A stretch of 64,000 nt of DNA, from positions 1 through 64,000 of the forward strand of contig JABISG010000002.1 of assembly GCA_018699955.1 (NCBI GenBank), in the 5' to 3' direction. Under the pieces are notes generated by a model. It was not told the DNA's origin and did no database searches. It saw only the letters and a list, made by a program, of their open reading frames with translations. Both the position numbers and the translations under genes were made by a program. Origin of the DNA: Planctomycetaceae bacterium. Its GTDB lineage: Bacteria > Planctomycetota > Planctomycetia > Planctomycetales > Planctomycetaceae. Below are positions 47,767-56,681 of this stretch, piece after piece (position 1 is the first letter of the stretch; every line of letters begins with the position of its first letter).

Positions 47767-48065
47767 GTTGTCATGACAACAAAGTTCGTCGATCATGCGA
47801 GCGAGCGGAAGCCAATACGTTTTTGCGAGACTTAACCGTGCGTAACGCAGAAAGGGCCGCCGATGCAGGCGGCTACTGGACAACCACTCCTGCTGCTCAT
47901 GCATTTAGGCAGTCGGCGGTTACTTTGTCAAGTCGCCACCGCAAATCGCTCGGGGCGATGCGGCACCGTTGTTGGAGCAAGGACCACGATGCGGGATTCA
48001 CTCTCTTCGGACAACAAGGTGCACTGTGCACCCGACCCGAATCGAGCGGCCGACTGCATCACCGT
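47767..48065. other. Gap with an operator-like palindrome, no gene seen
   Basis: This gap lies upstream of the DUF1559 gene and downstream of the cytoplasmic propeller gene. It holds ggtgcac-t-gtgcacc (48018-48032), a 15-bp palindrome with one central base, about 260 bp before the DUF1559 start. A regulator site is possible, and also a short hairpin at the end of the S41-propeller transcript. Confidence 0.35.
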
Positions 48066-48968
48066 TCAGGCGGACGGCCATTCCAAGCGATAGATTCTCC
48101 CGGAGCGAAGTCCACAGGCCATGCCGGTTCCCTGCGCATCGGCGAGAATGCCCGAAATGTCGTCGGGAAGATGTGTGGCCCAGATCAGCTCGCCTTCAGC
48201 ATCGAGCCAATAGATGTCTCTTTCGACAGTCGCGACGCCCAGGCGGTTGTGAACGAAACTGGTCGAGACGTGACTGGGGGTTCCCTCGACGAGATACGAT
48301 CCGTTGTTCTTCCCACGGCGATTGAGTATCTGCACTCCCTGATTGAACCGAGCGAGATAAATCTGGCGACCATCGCCGGTCACCGTCATGTCACCGACGT
48401 TCGACCACAATCGTTCGCTCCAGACTTCGGTGCCTCTCTTGTCCAGGCGATGGCAGCACATCAAACCGTATTCTGCCGCACCAAGAATGACCGGGCGAAC
48501 CGCGTTGAAGTGCAGATAGCGCAGCGGCCGAACCGTTTTGAATCGGCCGACTTCCTGTTTGCGGGCGTTAAAGAAGACAGTCTCGCTGTTGGACAGTGAA
48601 ACGGCGATGTAATGACCGTGCGGATCGACGGCCAGACACAGAATCTCGGCTTCCATGCCGACCGACCACTTGACGGAAAGTTTGTGGTCGAACCAGGAGA
48701 GTTTCGAGCGACCGGTTGCGACGGCTCCGTTTCGTCCGGTGTCGCTCCAGGCCAACGCCGTCAGCGACTTGAAACCCCGGGTGAGAGTTTTGACCCGGCC
48801 GTGGCGGTCGAGCAGGTACAATCCGCCCGAGGTATCAACCGCGAGCAGTTCCGAAGACTCCCCCGCAAACGCCAGACCGGCAAGCGGGGCATCCAACGCA
48901 ATCGACCAGGCCAATGCCGGTCGATCGCCTTGTCCCGCTTCCAGCCAATCTGGCTCCACTCGGCTCAT
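48066..48968 (-). CDS. Cytoplasmic beta-propeller-like protein of unknown function
   Basis: This 300-residue protein has no signal peptide or transmembrane helix. Weak blades are seen in LAGLAFAGESSELLAVDTSGGLYLLDRHG, LTALAWSDTGRNGAVATGRSKLSWF and ILCLAVDPHGHYIAVSLSNSETVFF, suggesting one propeller of about seven blades. No catalytic motif is recognised. Its ATG overlaps the stop of the S41 peptidase gene by four bases (ATGA, 48965-48968), so the two are translationally coupled. The pairing suggests a shared process, but I have no evidence what that is. Confidence 0.75.
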   Translation of the reverse strand: MSRVEPDWLEAGQGDRPALAWSIALDAPLAGLAFAGESSELLAVDTSGGLYLLDRHGRVKTLTRGFKSLTALAWSDTGRNGAVATGRSKLSWFDHKLSVKWSVGMEAEILCLAVDPHGHYIAVSLSNSETVFFNARKQEVGRFKTVRPLRYLHFNAVRPVILGAAEYGLMCCHRLDKRGTEVWSERLWSNVGDMTVTGDGRQIYLARFNQGVQILNRRGKNNGSYLVEGTPSHVSTSFVHNRLGVATVERDIYWLDAEGELIWATHLPDDISGILADAQGTGMACGLRSGRIYRLEWPSA

Positions 48969-50626
48969 CGTCTGGTAATCTGCCTACGAAGTATTTGCAG
49001 TGCTGCGCGGATGTCGGCATCGTCTTCCGCGTTGATCTTCGAGGCTCGATAGTTCGCGCGGTGTGTTGACGATAGCTTGACGGCGACGTCCGGCTTCACT
49101 CCGATCTTACCCAATGTGCGTCCGCGCGGCGAGTAGAATTTTGCCGTCGTCAGCCGCAATCCGGTCGATTCCCGCAGCGGGAAAATACTTTGCACCGACC
49201 ATTTGCCATAGGATGTGCGGCCGACAATCTGGCCGCGATCGTGATCTTCGATTGCCCCGGCGACGATTTCACTGGCACTCGCACTCATTCCATCGATGAG
49301 CAATACCAGCGGAATATTCCACGTGCCGGCACGATGGGCCGAGTAGCTCCAGTTCTGATCGCGGGTGCGGCCCTTCGTCGAAACCAGCACGCCTTCGTCG
49401 ATGAACCTGTCGAGTACCTCGACCGATGCTGTCAGAAGCCCACCCGGGTTTCCGCGTACGTCCCAAACGAGCGAACGCATTCCTTGTGCTTTCAACGCCT
49501 CAAGCGCCCGATCCATTTCGGTCGCCGATGTCCGTTGAAACCCGCTCATGCGAATGTATCCGACTCCGTTGTTGCGGTCGATCATCTTGACGATGGGGAT
49601 GCTTTTTACACGAACGGCCCGGCGGGCAAATTGCCCTTGCCGTGGCGTTGCGTCGCTCTCTCCCAAAATACTCAGCCGGATACGACTTCCGGTCGGTCCT
49701 CGTAACAGTCGGGCTGCCTCGTCGGTCGTCATGTGGCGGCAGTCGGCCTTCTCAATGCCGACGATATAATCGCCGGGTTCCAGTCCGCCTTCTTCCGCCG
49801 GACTGTCGGAAAGAACATTGATCAACAGCAACCCCTTGCCCATTTCCGACTTCATCTCGATTCCCAGTCCGACAAACTCGCCGTCGATGTTTCCGTACAG
49901 ATCATCGAGCCGGTTGGGAGTCAGGTAGGTACTGTAGTCGTCCAATGCATTGCAACCGCCGAAGACGTACTCCATGACAACCGGTCCACCAGCCATCCCG
50001 GTTTTCTGGCGTGCGATTTCACAAACCTGAATGATCGTCGCTCGTGCGTGCTGACTGTCGGCGATGGGTTTATTCCAGTAGTTCTCTCGCAGGGTCCGTC
50101 GCAAATCGTTGACCTGTTCGCGATCGACACCGCGAAGATTCTTGTCGAGAAATTTCTGATTCCCCAACGACAGGTAGAAACTTTCGGTTCCGTGCGCCAC
50201 GAATGAGGTGGTGCTCATCGACTCGACGTAATTTGTGCGAACGCGAGACAGCGTCTCGTCGAACACCATGAGTGCTTGGTCCAGCGACTTCGACCGCAAC
50301 TTCCGACCGAAACTGTCGTCTTCGTAACGACGATCAATTCCGAAATGGATGCGCGAGCGGCGCAGCCCGTATGTCAGTTGCTTGTTTTCGGGCCACTGCT
50401 TGACGGCCTTCTTGTAGTGGGCGATTGCCTGCAGCCATTGACGCGAACGTTCCAGCCGCACTCCATCGAAAACGGCAGTTCGCGCATCGACTTCGGCGGC
50501 TGCTGCGATGCCGCTGTGAGAATTGCCGCTGTGAGAATTGCCGACGAGATCCTGCCCAATGGCAGTCCAGGCTCCGGCTAACAGAAAATAGATCAACGTG
50601 TGCTTCAGCGTGTTGCAGAACGGCAT
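48965..50626 (-). CDS. S41 family C-terminal processing peptidase with PDZ domain
   Basis: This 553-residue protein has a signal segment (LIYFLLAGAWTAIG), a TPR-like stretch (AIAHYKKAVKQWPENKQL), a PDZ domain (DYIVGIEKADCRHMTTDEAARLL), and the S41 catalytic core: VGYIRMSGFQ, LVWDVRGNPGGLL, DGMSASASEIVAGAIEDHDR with the nucleophile Ser, and YGKWSVQ with the catalytic Lys. The Gly that usually follows Lys (GKG) is Trp. ATG 50626 is chosen because GAGGGGGG lies upstream, and a near-consensus promoter (50782-50809) is downstream of the alternative start at 50875. A 15-bp unit is tandemly duplicated at 50511-50540, giving NSHSGNSHSG. It probably acts in the periplasm. Confidence 0.92.
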   Translation of the reverse strand: MPFCNTLKHTLIYFLLAGAWTAIGQDLVGNSHSGNSHSGIAAAAEVDARTAVFDGVRLERSRQWLQAIAHYKKAVKQWPENKQLTYGLRRSRIHFGIDRRYEDDSFGRKLRSKSLDQALMVFDETLSRVRTNYVESMSTTSFVAHGTESFYLSLGNQKFLDKNLRGVDREQVNDLRRTLRENYWNKPIADSQHARATIIQVCEIARQKTGMAGGPVVMEYVFGGCNALDDYSTYLTPNRLDDLYGNIDGEFVGLGIEMKSEMGKGLLLINVLSDSPAEEGGLEPGDYIVGIEKADCRHMTTDEAARLLRGPTGSRIRLSILGESDATPRQGQFARRAVRVKSIPIVKMIDRNNGVGYIRMSGFQRTSATEMDRALEALKAQGMRSLVWDVRGNPGGLLTASVEVLDRFIDEGVLVSTKGRTRDQNWSYSAHRAGTWNIPLVLLIDGMSASASEIVAGAIEDHDRGQIVGRTSYGKWSVQSIFPLRESTGLRLTTAKFYSPRGRTLGKIGVKPDVAVKLSSTHRANYRASKINAEDDADIRAALQILRRQITRR

Positions 50627-50781
50627 TTGCCCCCCTCGGGTTCTGACGACGTTGAGATCGCCGCGTGGCCATGTTGTACTCTCGGATGTGAATCTGGTGC
50701 GGCGCTGTCGCAGGCATGCTGCGAGGTAGCCGATCGCATCGCGACGTTGCATTCTCGCAACAAACGCAAGCGGCATAGTTG

Positions 50782-50809
50782 AATATAAGCCACATATTGA
50801 GGGTGTCAA
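50782..50809 (-). promoter_or_regulatory. Sigma70-type promoter of the S41 peptidase gene
   Basis: On the minus strand TTGACA (50809-50804), 16 bases, TATATT (50787-50782) gives a perfect -35 and a five-of-six -10. It lies about 155 bases before the ATG at 50626. Confidence 0.6.
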
Positions 50810-51172
50810 ACTTTTGAAGCCGGCGGCAAAACGTTGCAATCGGCACGACCGACACCATCGGTGAGGTTGCGCCACAACGTGCGGATTGCGGCCGACTCCT
50901 GCGACCGTGGCGGTTGAGGAAACCTACGCGGCAGGACCGTTTGCACGTGCAGTGTGATGCCTCAAGCGAGACTTGAACCGCATTGAAAACGCCTGATCAC
51001 GTCGGTCGGCAAACGATTGCCGGTTGCTGCAATTGTGCCACGTACGGCCGATCGATTGCTAATGTTTTCTTCATTGAAGAGCATCTTTGCTAACTTTTGA
51101 TGGCAACCGAAAACGTTCGTTGTTCAAGTTGCACAGTTTTTAGCCGCGAAGTGGCGAAAGGTAATAGCCACC
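50810..51172. other. Intergenic region, no gene seen
   Basis: These 363 bases between the S41 promoter and the end of the isomerase-like gene show no credible reading frame, RNA gene or strong hairpin. Both neighbouring genes are on the minus strand, so this holds the downstream end of the isomerase transcript. Confidence 0.5.
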
Positions 51173-52084
51173 TCACGTCGTGCAGCCAGCCAACTGCCAA
51201 AGCTGTTTGATCTTCTTGGGAAACAGCGGCAATGCGACCTCGGGTGTTTCGATTTCCGGATGCCACATCTTCTCCCACTCGAAGCTGAACCATCCTTCAT
51301 AACTGGATTGCCTCAACAGTTGCATGCATTCGAGCGCAGGGAATTGCCCGCCGCCGAACAAGACGTAGTCGGCGTGGCGGTGGCCGCTCATCAGCGAGTG
51401 AGCCTGTTGCGCCGCCTCGCCTGCGGCTTCGTCGAGTTGCCGACTCGGGTTTGAAATGGAGTCCTTCCAATGGGTATGCAAGACCCACGGCTGCAGGCGA
51501 TTGAGGGTCGTCGCCAATGCCTCATCGAAAAATCGCCACGGATGGTGAGTATCCCACAGAACACCGACTGCCGGACTATCGACGCGCCGCATCATTTCCT
51601 GCACCAACTGCGAATCCGAAAAGTCGCCATGTGTTTCAATTATCACTGTGCGATCTAACGTTTCGGCGAATTCCCCGAGACGCTGCAAACCATTGGCGAT
51701 GTTATCGATTGCGCGGTCTCGTCCGGTCGCGTCAACATCGTCGGGCAACACGTCACCGAAGACTCTCACAAACTTCGCACCCAATTCCGCCGCCAATTCC
51801 AGGTAAGCCTTGCCGACATCGACTTGGACATCGCGTTCCTGTTGACCGGGTTCGTCGAAACGGACCGACGAAGCGAGGCCGCAAACGGAAAAGCCGGTAT
51901 CTGCCAATTCCGTGCGCCGAGCGGCCAGTTCACTGCGCTGAAACTCCGGTCGCGCCAACAAATCGGTGTCGCGTTCGAGCAAACGAATTTCGACACCGTC
52001 ATAACCAAACTGCGGCCCAAACGTCAGCAGTTCATCCCAGCCCCAATCGGGGCAGCCCAGTGTTGAAAATGAAGTGCGAATCAT
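51173..52084 (-). CDS. Sugar phosphate isomerase/epimerase family TIM-barrel protein
   Basis: This 303-residue protein belongs to the xylose-isomerase-like TIM-barrel family (AP endonuclease 2 type). It starts MIRTSFSTLGCPDWGWDEL. Likely metal ligands are the Glu in VIIETHGDF, the Asp and His in LWDTHHPW, the His in VLHTHWKDS, and the Glu in FSFEWEKMWHPEIE, a layout common to the family. It would isomerise or epimerise a sugar or sugar acid in the cytoplasm. ATG 52084 has AGGA at the right spacing; ATG 52093 is close upstream. Neighbours give no pathway. The promoter region (52085-52345) is shared with the divergent PDZ gene. Confidence 0.88.
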   Translation of the reverse strand: MIRTSFSTLGCPDWGWDELLTFGPQFGYDGVEIRLLERDTDLLARPEFQRSELAARRTELADTGFSVCGLASSVRFDEPGQQERDVQVDVGKAYLELAAELGAKFVRVFGDVLPDDVDATGRDRAIDNIANGLQRLGEFAETLDRTVIIETHGDFSDSQLVQEMMRRVDSPAVGVLWDTHHPWRFFDEALATTLNRLQPWVLHTHWKDSISNPSRQLDEAAGEAAQQAHSLMSGHRHADYVLFGGGQFPALECMQLLRQSSYEGWFSFEWEKMWHPEIETPEVALPLFPKKIKQLWQLAGCTT

Positions 52085-52345
52085 GTTTCTCATCCTATCA
52101 TGCGCAGACCATGCCACAACCGAAGACCACGCGACAACTTTCATCCGCCGACGACATTAGCGTAGTTCGTGGCCGTAGGGGGCGTTCTGGAGTCCCAGTT
52201 CCAAATATTGAAAAACAGATGATCGGCCCTGTCGAAACAAGTATCCATTTGTTTGCACGGATGTGGTAACCTTGGTGGCATACGTGAATCAACAGCGAGG
52301 CCGTTTAGCCAAATATCCTTGGTCGCTTCTAAGGGGCGCATGGTT

Positions 52346-53164
52346 ATGAAGAGCTTCACCCGAATGAAGATGATCGTCGTGACGATTGCTTGTGTTAGTG
52401 CAGTTGTCTCTGCGGACGAAGAAGAGAAGAGTGCGGAATCACCACAACGAAATTCTCAATTTCGGTCACCCTACGCAAAGCGAACTTTCTTCGGCGTTGG
52501 CTGTCAGTCGAATGGCGACTGCAAAGTGCTATCTGTTGTTGATGGCGGTCCGGGACAATTGGCTGGATTGAAGGTGGGCGACGTTGTGTCCCGCTTCGGC
52601 AACGCGAAAGTGGATGATTTCGCGCATCTTCGAGCTCTCATCGCGAAGGGGATGACAGGAGATGAGGTCACATTGAAAATCCTCAGAGATGGGCGTCCTC
52701 TGGTCCTGACTGCAAAACTCATCAATTGGCAACTCGCACGTCCCCTACTGATTCGTCGTCGTGGGACGATCAGAGGCAACATTGTACTTGTAGGTGGTCA
52801 ATTCAGCTTCAACGGCCCCTCGAAAATCGAGTCTCCGACTTTTGCTCACACAGAGAAGTCGACTCTCACCGCAGAATTGGCCGATTCGTACCCAACATGG
52901 CTGTATATCAAAGGTAACGCCTCGCTCGACGGAACACTGCAAATCAAGTTGGACGGTCTTCAGCCGTCGTTCGGTCAGAGTTTTGAAATAATCACGGTAA
53001 CTGGCACCTTGATTGGACGATTCAAGAAACTCGACCTCCCCAAACTTCCGAAGGGGCTAGTTTGGAAAGTCGTGTACGATGACATCAGGGCAGGCGCCGA
53101 TTTCGATGGCGATGGTGAGATCGACATCACCCTTTTAGTGGCGAAAGAAGGCAGCGTGCGTTGA
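52346..53164 (+). CDS. Exported PDZ protein with an adhesin-type C-terminal domain
   Basis: This 272-residue protein has a signal peptide (ending VSADEEE). A PDZ domain follows (FFGVGCQSNGDCKVLSVVDG, then GQLAGLKVGDVVSRFGNAKV and DEVTLKILRDGRPLVLTAKL). The rest resembles the last domain of long surface adhesins and autotransporter-like proteins: LYIKGNASLDGTLQIKLDG, FGQSFEIITVTGTLIGRF, then LPKGLVWKVVYDD and a dockerin-like Asp loop, DFDGDGEIDITLL. The two pieces together in a small protein are unusual. Two cysteines in GCQSNGDC could form a disulfide. ATG 52346 has AAGGGG upstream; an ATG at 52340 is two codons earlier. Divergent from the isomerase-like gene. Confidence 0.75.
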   Translation: MKSFTRMKMIVVTIACVSAVVSADEEEKSAESPQRNSQFRSPYAKRTFFGVGCQSNGDCKVLSVVDGGPGQLAGLKVGDVVSRFGNAKVDDFAHLRALIAKGMTGDEVTLKILRDGRPLVLTAKLINWQLARPLLIRRRGTIRGNIVLVGGQFSFNGPSKIESPTFAHTEKSTLTAELADSYPTWLYIKGNASLDGTLQIKLDGLQPSFGQSFEIITVTGTLIGRFKKLDLPKLPKGLVWKVVYDDIRAGADFDGDGEIDITLLVAKEGSVR

Positions 53165-53334
53165 ACAGTAGCCGAATAAGTTTCTCGACTCGCGTGGCTT
53201 TTCCGTGAGATATCTGTTGCAAACTCCGGTTGGCAACGTTGCAGGTTGTTTCGCGTCGTTTGCCGTCCTGCAAATGCAATGACGACTCACTTGCAAATTC
53301 TCTAAATCTGCCTTCCTCATTCAGACTGAGTTTA

Positions 53335-54624
53335 ATGAAGTCGCATCCCTACCTGCTGCCTGATGTCGCAAATGTCGACAGCGCGATCCTGCGCGCCGTT
53401 GAACGGGATTACGAGCAGTTTGCATCGACTGGACCGCCATCCGATCTCACCGACTATATTTCCGAGACGTATGGGATCGATCTGTCGGCCGACTATGGCG
53501 GTATTGAGATTGCCAATCCGTGGGGAAAAGCTTCCGGTCAGTTGTCGATGACGGCCCGGCAAGTCGCTGAGGACGTGGACGCGGAATTGGCTTTCGTTGT
53601 ATTGAAGACGGTGATTGCCGAGGACGCTGCCGGTAGCCGGGCGATGGAAGCGTGGGCAATTCGCGAGTCGCGAATGTTGGCCGAACGCATCGTCGGACAA
53701 TCGGGAGAACCGGGCTGGACCATTAGTTGGAAAGGTCGCGGTTGGTGGCATTCATTCGACGACTACTTGAAGTTGATTCGTGAATCGCAACAAATCGCCC
53801 GCGGCAGTGGGACGCTGATTGTTCCGTCTTGCAAGTATCATTTGCCCACGCCGAACGAAGATCATTGGAAGAGTGAAGAGTACCGCGACACCACGCCAAG
53901 GTTGCTTGAAGCGTGGCGAGAGCACGCCGCCGACCCCGCGGTGCCGATGCCGTTGGAAAAGGACTTCAGCCCCACGCTGGCCGGCAGTGACCGTTCAGCC
54001 CAACAACACAAGGTTTTAGAATGGTTGCAGAGAGTTCCCCAACTCATTCACGAAGCCGCCGCGCCGACTGACGGCAGTGCTGATAAAAGTCCCGTCCGGC
54101 TCGGCCTGAAAATGTTCAACGCCCTGTTCGATGACGACTTCCAACTCGAGATGCTCCGCGCGATACATCGGCCGCAACAACACGCGACGGACTTTTTTAT
54201 TTACGGCAACCGCCTGTTCGATCCGCTGCGGGAATTCGACGGACACAAGGGAATCGCCTACGGCGGTCCCGATCTCAGCGACCGCAACCTGCGCGTGATG
54301 AGTCGATTTCAAGACGAAGCGGCGGCGACTAAAGCATCATTGCTGCGTTGGTCGGCAACGGGAAACATCGCAACGGGTAAGATGGCGTTGGAATACGCAT
54401 TGCGCGGGGCGAGTAGTTTCCAACTGCACACGTTCTTTCAACTGCCTGCCGACGAATATTGCATGACCGTCGGCAGCAAAAGTCAAAAGGCGATGCACGA
54501 ACTGTATTTTCATCCAACGACGGGATTCATCGTCTGGCTGCACCACTTGGCCCACACGCTCAACCTGCCGTCCAAACCCGTACGGTTTCTCGACCTCGTT
54601 GGACAGGGAGTGCGTTTGCGATAG
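53335..54624 (+). CDS. Dihydroorotate-dehydrogenase-like flavoprotein
   Basis: This 429-residue protein shows the FMN-binding TIM-barrel pattern of the dihydroorotate dehydrogenase family: IEIANPWGKASGQLS (start of the barrel), AFVVLKTVIAED with a Lys, YGGPDLSDRNL near residue 340, and ATGNIATGKMALEYALRGAS, the phosphate-binding Gly-rich end. The insert between about residues 130 and 300 is longer than in PyrD, and pyrimidine-pathway neighbours are absent, so it need not be the biosynthetic enzyme. ATG 53335 begins a conserved-looking N-terminus; the open frame upstream is not supported. It is convergent with the YccV-like gene 14 bp away. Confidence 0.7.
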   Translation: MKSHPYLLPDVANVDSAILRAVERDYEQFASTGPPSDLTDYISETYGIDLSADYGGIEIANPWGKASGQLSMTARQVAEDVDAELAFVVLKTVIAEDAAGSRAMEAWAIRESRMLAERIVGQSGEPGWTISWKGRGWWHSFDDYLKLIRESQQIARGSGTLIVPSCKYHLPTPNEDHWKSEEYRDTTPRLLEAWREHAADPAVPMPLEKDFSPTLAGSDRSAQQHKVLEWLQRVPQLIHEAAAPTDGSADKSPVRLGLKMFNALFDDDFQLEMLRAIHRPQQHATDFFIYGNRLFDPLREFDGHKGIAYGGPDLSDRNLRVMSRFQDEAAATKASLLRWSATGNIATGKMALEYALRGASSFQLHTFFQLPADEYCMTVGSKSQKAMHELYFHPTTGFIVWLHHLAHTLNLPSKPVRFLDLVGQGVRLR

Positions 54625-54638
54625 GCGGGTGCTGAAAT

Positions 54639-54995
54639 TCAGCCGGGCCACACGGTGTCGTTGCGAATGTAACTGCCGGATTCGATGCCGTTGAAGAATA
54701 TCGCTACCAGCGGATGTTCGATCGGCATTTCGCTTTCGTCGCTCGTCAAACTGCTCTCGGCGGCATAGGTGACCCCGTTGCTTTCGTGGACCAGCACGTG
54801 ATACCACGGCTGCTCGCGATCCGGTTGTGTCTTGTTCGACATATACCACTTCGGATCGGCCGCACAATGTCCATCGGCCGACACCACAACGCCGCGATAT
54901 CCATATCGCCGATGCCGCACGATCGCGCCGGGAAGAAAACTGGGTTCCGCATCGGGCAGATCATCGTCGCGGAATGATTTGTTGATCTGAATCAT
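54639..54995 (-). CDS. YccV/HspQ-like hemimethylated-DNA-binding domain protein
   Basis: This 118-residue protein fits the YccV-like fold: LPGAIVRHRRYGYRGVVVSADG, WYMSN, QPWYHVLVHESNGVTYAAESSL, and a final IFFNG segment. E. coli HspQ has this domain, is linked to heat shock and proteolysis, and was first reported to bind hemimethylated DNA; here only the domain is seen, so the role is not known. No signal peptide, so cytoplasmic. It starts with ATG at 54995. The Bfd-like gene ends at 55045 upstream on the same strand, 49 bp away, so the two may be one transcript. Confidence 0.85.
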   Translation of the reverse strand: MIQINKSFRDDDLPDAEPSFLPGAIVRHRRYGYRGVVVSADGHCAADPKWYMSNKTQPDREQPWYHVLVHESNGVTYAAESSLTSDESEMPIEHPLVAIFFNGIESGSYIRNDTVWPG

Positions 54996-55044
54996 TTCAA
55001 ATCAGATGGTAAACAGAGATTTGTCTCTTCGGCCACAATTTCGT

Positions 55045-55341
55045 TCAACCCGGCGGTGGCGGTGTCGCTCCTGCGGGTGGCGTTCCTTTTCCTGCGCGGA
55101 TGTACTCGCCGCGCTTTCGCGCGTATTCTTCCGGTGTCAGCGACTCACCCGGCTCGGCGCTGCCTGCTCGTGAGTCATCGAAATACTGCCGTAGAAACGG
55201 AATGCACCAACCACAACCGGTTCCCGAACCGCCGCACTCGCTGATTTGGCTGGCGACGCGCGGTTTGTGAATGCGGATGTGGTTGAGAATCTTCCGCTTC
55301 GAAATATGGAAGCAGTAGCAAATCTTGTCGTCGAGTTCCAC
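55045..55341 (-). CDS. Bfd-like [2Fe-2S]-binding protein
   Basis: This short protein of about 98 residues has the bacterioferritin-associated-ferredoxin pattern: ICYCFHIS (two Cys), then CGGSGTGCGWC (three Cys), matching C-x-C...C-x(6)-C-x(2)-C. It likely holds a [2Fe-2S] cluster and may take part in iron release or electron transfer. The C-terminus is Pro/Gly-rich. A GTG at 55341 gives the usual MELDDKxCYC start; a GTG at 55365 would add eight residues. HemQ lies upstream on the same strand beyond a 297-bp gap with an inverted-repeat element, and the YccV-like gene is downstream. Confidence 0.82.
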   Translation of the reverse strand: MELDDKICYCFHISKRKILNHIRIHKPRVASQISECGGSGTGCGWCIPFLRQYFDDSRAGSAEPGESLTPEEYARKRGEYIRAGKGTPPAGATPPPPG

Positions 55342-55380
55342 AATTGCCTGCCGCTGAGTTAGCACAATCGGTGAGGAAAT

Positions 55381-55612
55381 CTGACGCAGAGCTGCGAAGA
55401 TGCAAAGTTTCGCAAAGACATCGTGCCAGGCGTCCAGATTTCAATTAGGAAACCAGGAAGGCAGGAGTTTTACGTCAACCTGTTTTCTCCTGTCTTCCTG
55501 GGTTCCTTATCATCAACATCAGTGAGAAGGGACCAGCATCTGGCAGTGCGTGTACTCCGCCATTCTTACTTTTCTTTGCGAGACCTTTGCAGCTCTGCGT
55601 CTTTGCGTCAAA
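55381..55612. repeat. 232-bp imperfect inverted-repeat element with nested arms
   Basis: Inner arms 55447-55467 and 55487-55507 match at 19 of 21 bases (aggaaaccaggaaggcagga against its partner). Outer arms 55381-55420 and 55573-55612 share tgacgca, gcagagctgc and cgcaaaga in inverted order with gaps. No gene is seen inside. It fits a mobile or formerly mobile palindromic element. Confidence 0.6.
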
Positions 55613-55638
55613 TCTTGTTTCTCAACTGCCCACACAAA

Positions 55639-56481
55639 TCAAATACGCAGATGGGCGACGGCATCGGCCGGGGGGAGAATGTAGCTGACGTAGAACGGGC
55701 CGAATTCCGCGTATTCTGCACTCGCCCGGTCGAATCGCATCGTGTAAACGATTTCCTTGATGTGCTCGGGAGCCCGCGCCCACAGCGTCACGCCCCATTC
55801 CCAATCGTCGAATCCCGTCGATGCGGTGATGAGTTGTGACACGCGGCCGGCGAACTTGATGCCCGACGTTGCATGCTCGGCCATCAATGCGCTACGGCTG
55901 CTGAACGGCTGGGTGTACCAGTTGGCCTGCGGGTCGCGGATCTTGTTCATCGGGTAAAACGTCATCGACGGCAGCGCTGGAAAATCGGGATACAATCGTT
56001 GTTGATTCATCATCGGCAGCCGTTGTCCGTAGGCGTTCAACTTCGCATCAAACGCCGGGCTGGATGGGTCGGTTCCTTCCTGTTTCAGCCGCTCGGCATA
56101 CTGCTCCAACGTGGGAACGTACTCCGAGACTTCGGTAATCGAGACGAACGAATACGTCGGCTCCAACGCCGGACCTAATGTCGATGCGCGAACCGCCTGC
56201 TGCACCGCATCGATCACCAACGGGTCGGGATCGAGAATCATCAGTCCCAGGTCGGCTCGGTGACCGGACACGACCGAAGTCTGGATTCGCGCCGGCGCGC
56301 CTTCGCGTTCGGGATTCAGAATCTCAGCCAATTCATCGCGACCGCGTGACCGTTCGTCGGCCGACAGTTGACTCACGGCGGCCTGGTTGACGCGGTAATA
56401 CAAGTGCAGACAATGCCAGCCCTCGGTCATCTTGATGGTCGGGTCGGGCAACTGGGCCGGAGCATGAGGTCGTTGATTCAC
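55639..56481 (-). CDS. hemQ: HemQ-type coproheme decarboxylase (chlorite dismutase family)
   Basis: This 280-residue protein belongs to the chlorite-dismutase family and matches the HemQ/ChdC branch. It starts with [13 protein letters not shown] after a short leader, shows [17 protein letters not shown], the presumed haem-ligand region [19 protein letters not shown], and ends [23 protein letters not shown]. HemQ decarboxylates coproheme to protoheme in the cytoplasm in bacteria using the coproporphyrin-dependent route. No chlorite-dismutase distal Arg can be assigned with certainty by eye, but the length and final segment favour HemQ. It uses GTG 56481; ATG 56430 is possible. The gene is divergent from asnS. 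Confidence 0.85.
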   Translation of the reverse strand: MNQRPHAPAQLPDPTIKMTEGWHCLHLYYRVNQAAVSQLSADERSRGRDELAEILNPEREGAPARIQTSVVSGHRADLGLMILDPDPLVIDAVQQAVRASTLGPALEPTYSFVSITEVSEYVPTLEQYAERLKQEGTDPSSPAFDAKLNAYGQRLPMMNQQRLYPDFPALPSMTFYPMNKIRDPQANWYTQPFSSRSALMAEHATSGIKFAGRVSQLITASTGFDDWEWGVTLWARAPEHIKEIVYTMRFDRASAEYAEFGPFYVSYILPPADAVAHLRI

Positions 56482-56681
56482 GATTCGCCGTCACTCTCAA
56501 ATTTCGGTTGTTTGAACACACTTCACACGAACGAACACCGTTCGACTCGCATTGTCGCGAACGGAACGTCTCGCGGCAAGGAAGAACGGGCTGGTATTTT
56601 CCACGACTCACATCGTCATTCCGGTTTCCTCACGGGCTTCTGTTTCGTACCATTCGCGAAACCACTCCTAAAGGATTGCTC

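Noticed and set aside
50627..50875. Upstream extension of the S41 peptidase frame
   Set aside because: The best promoter (50782-50809) is inside it, and the signal segment and Shine-Dalgarno support 50626.
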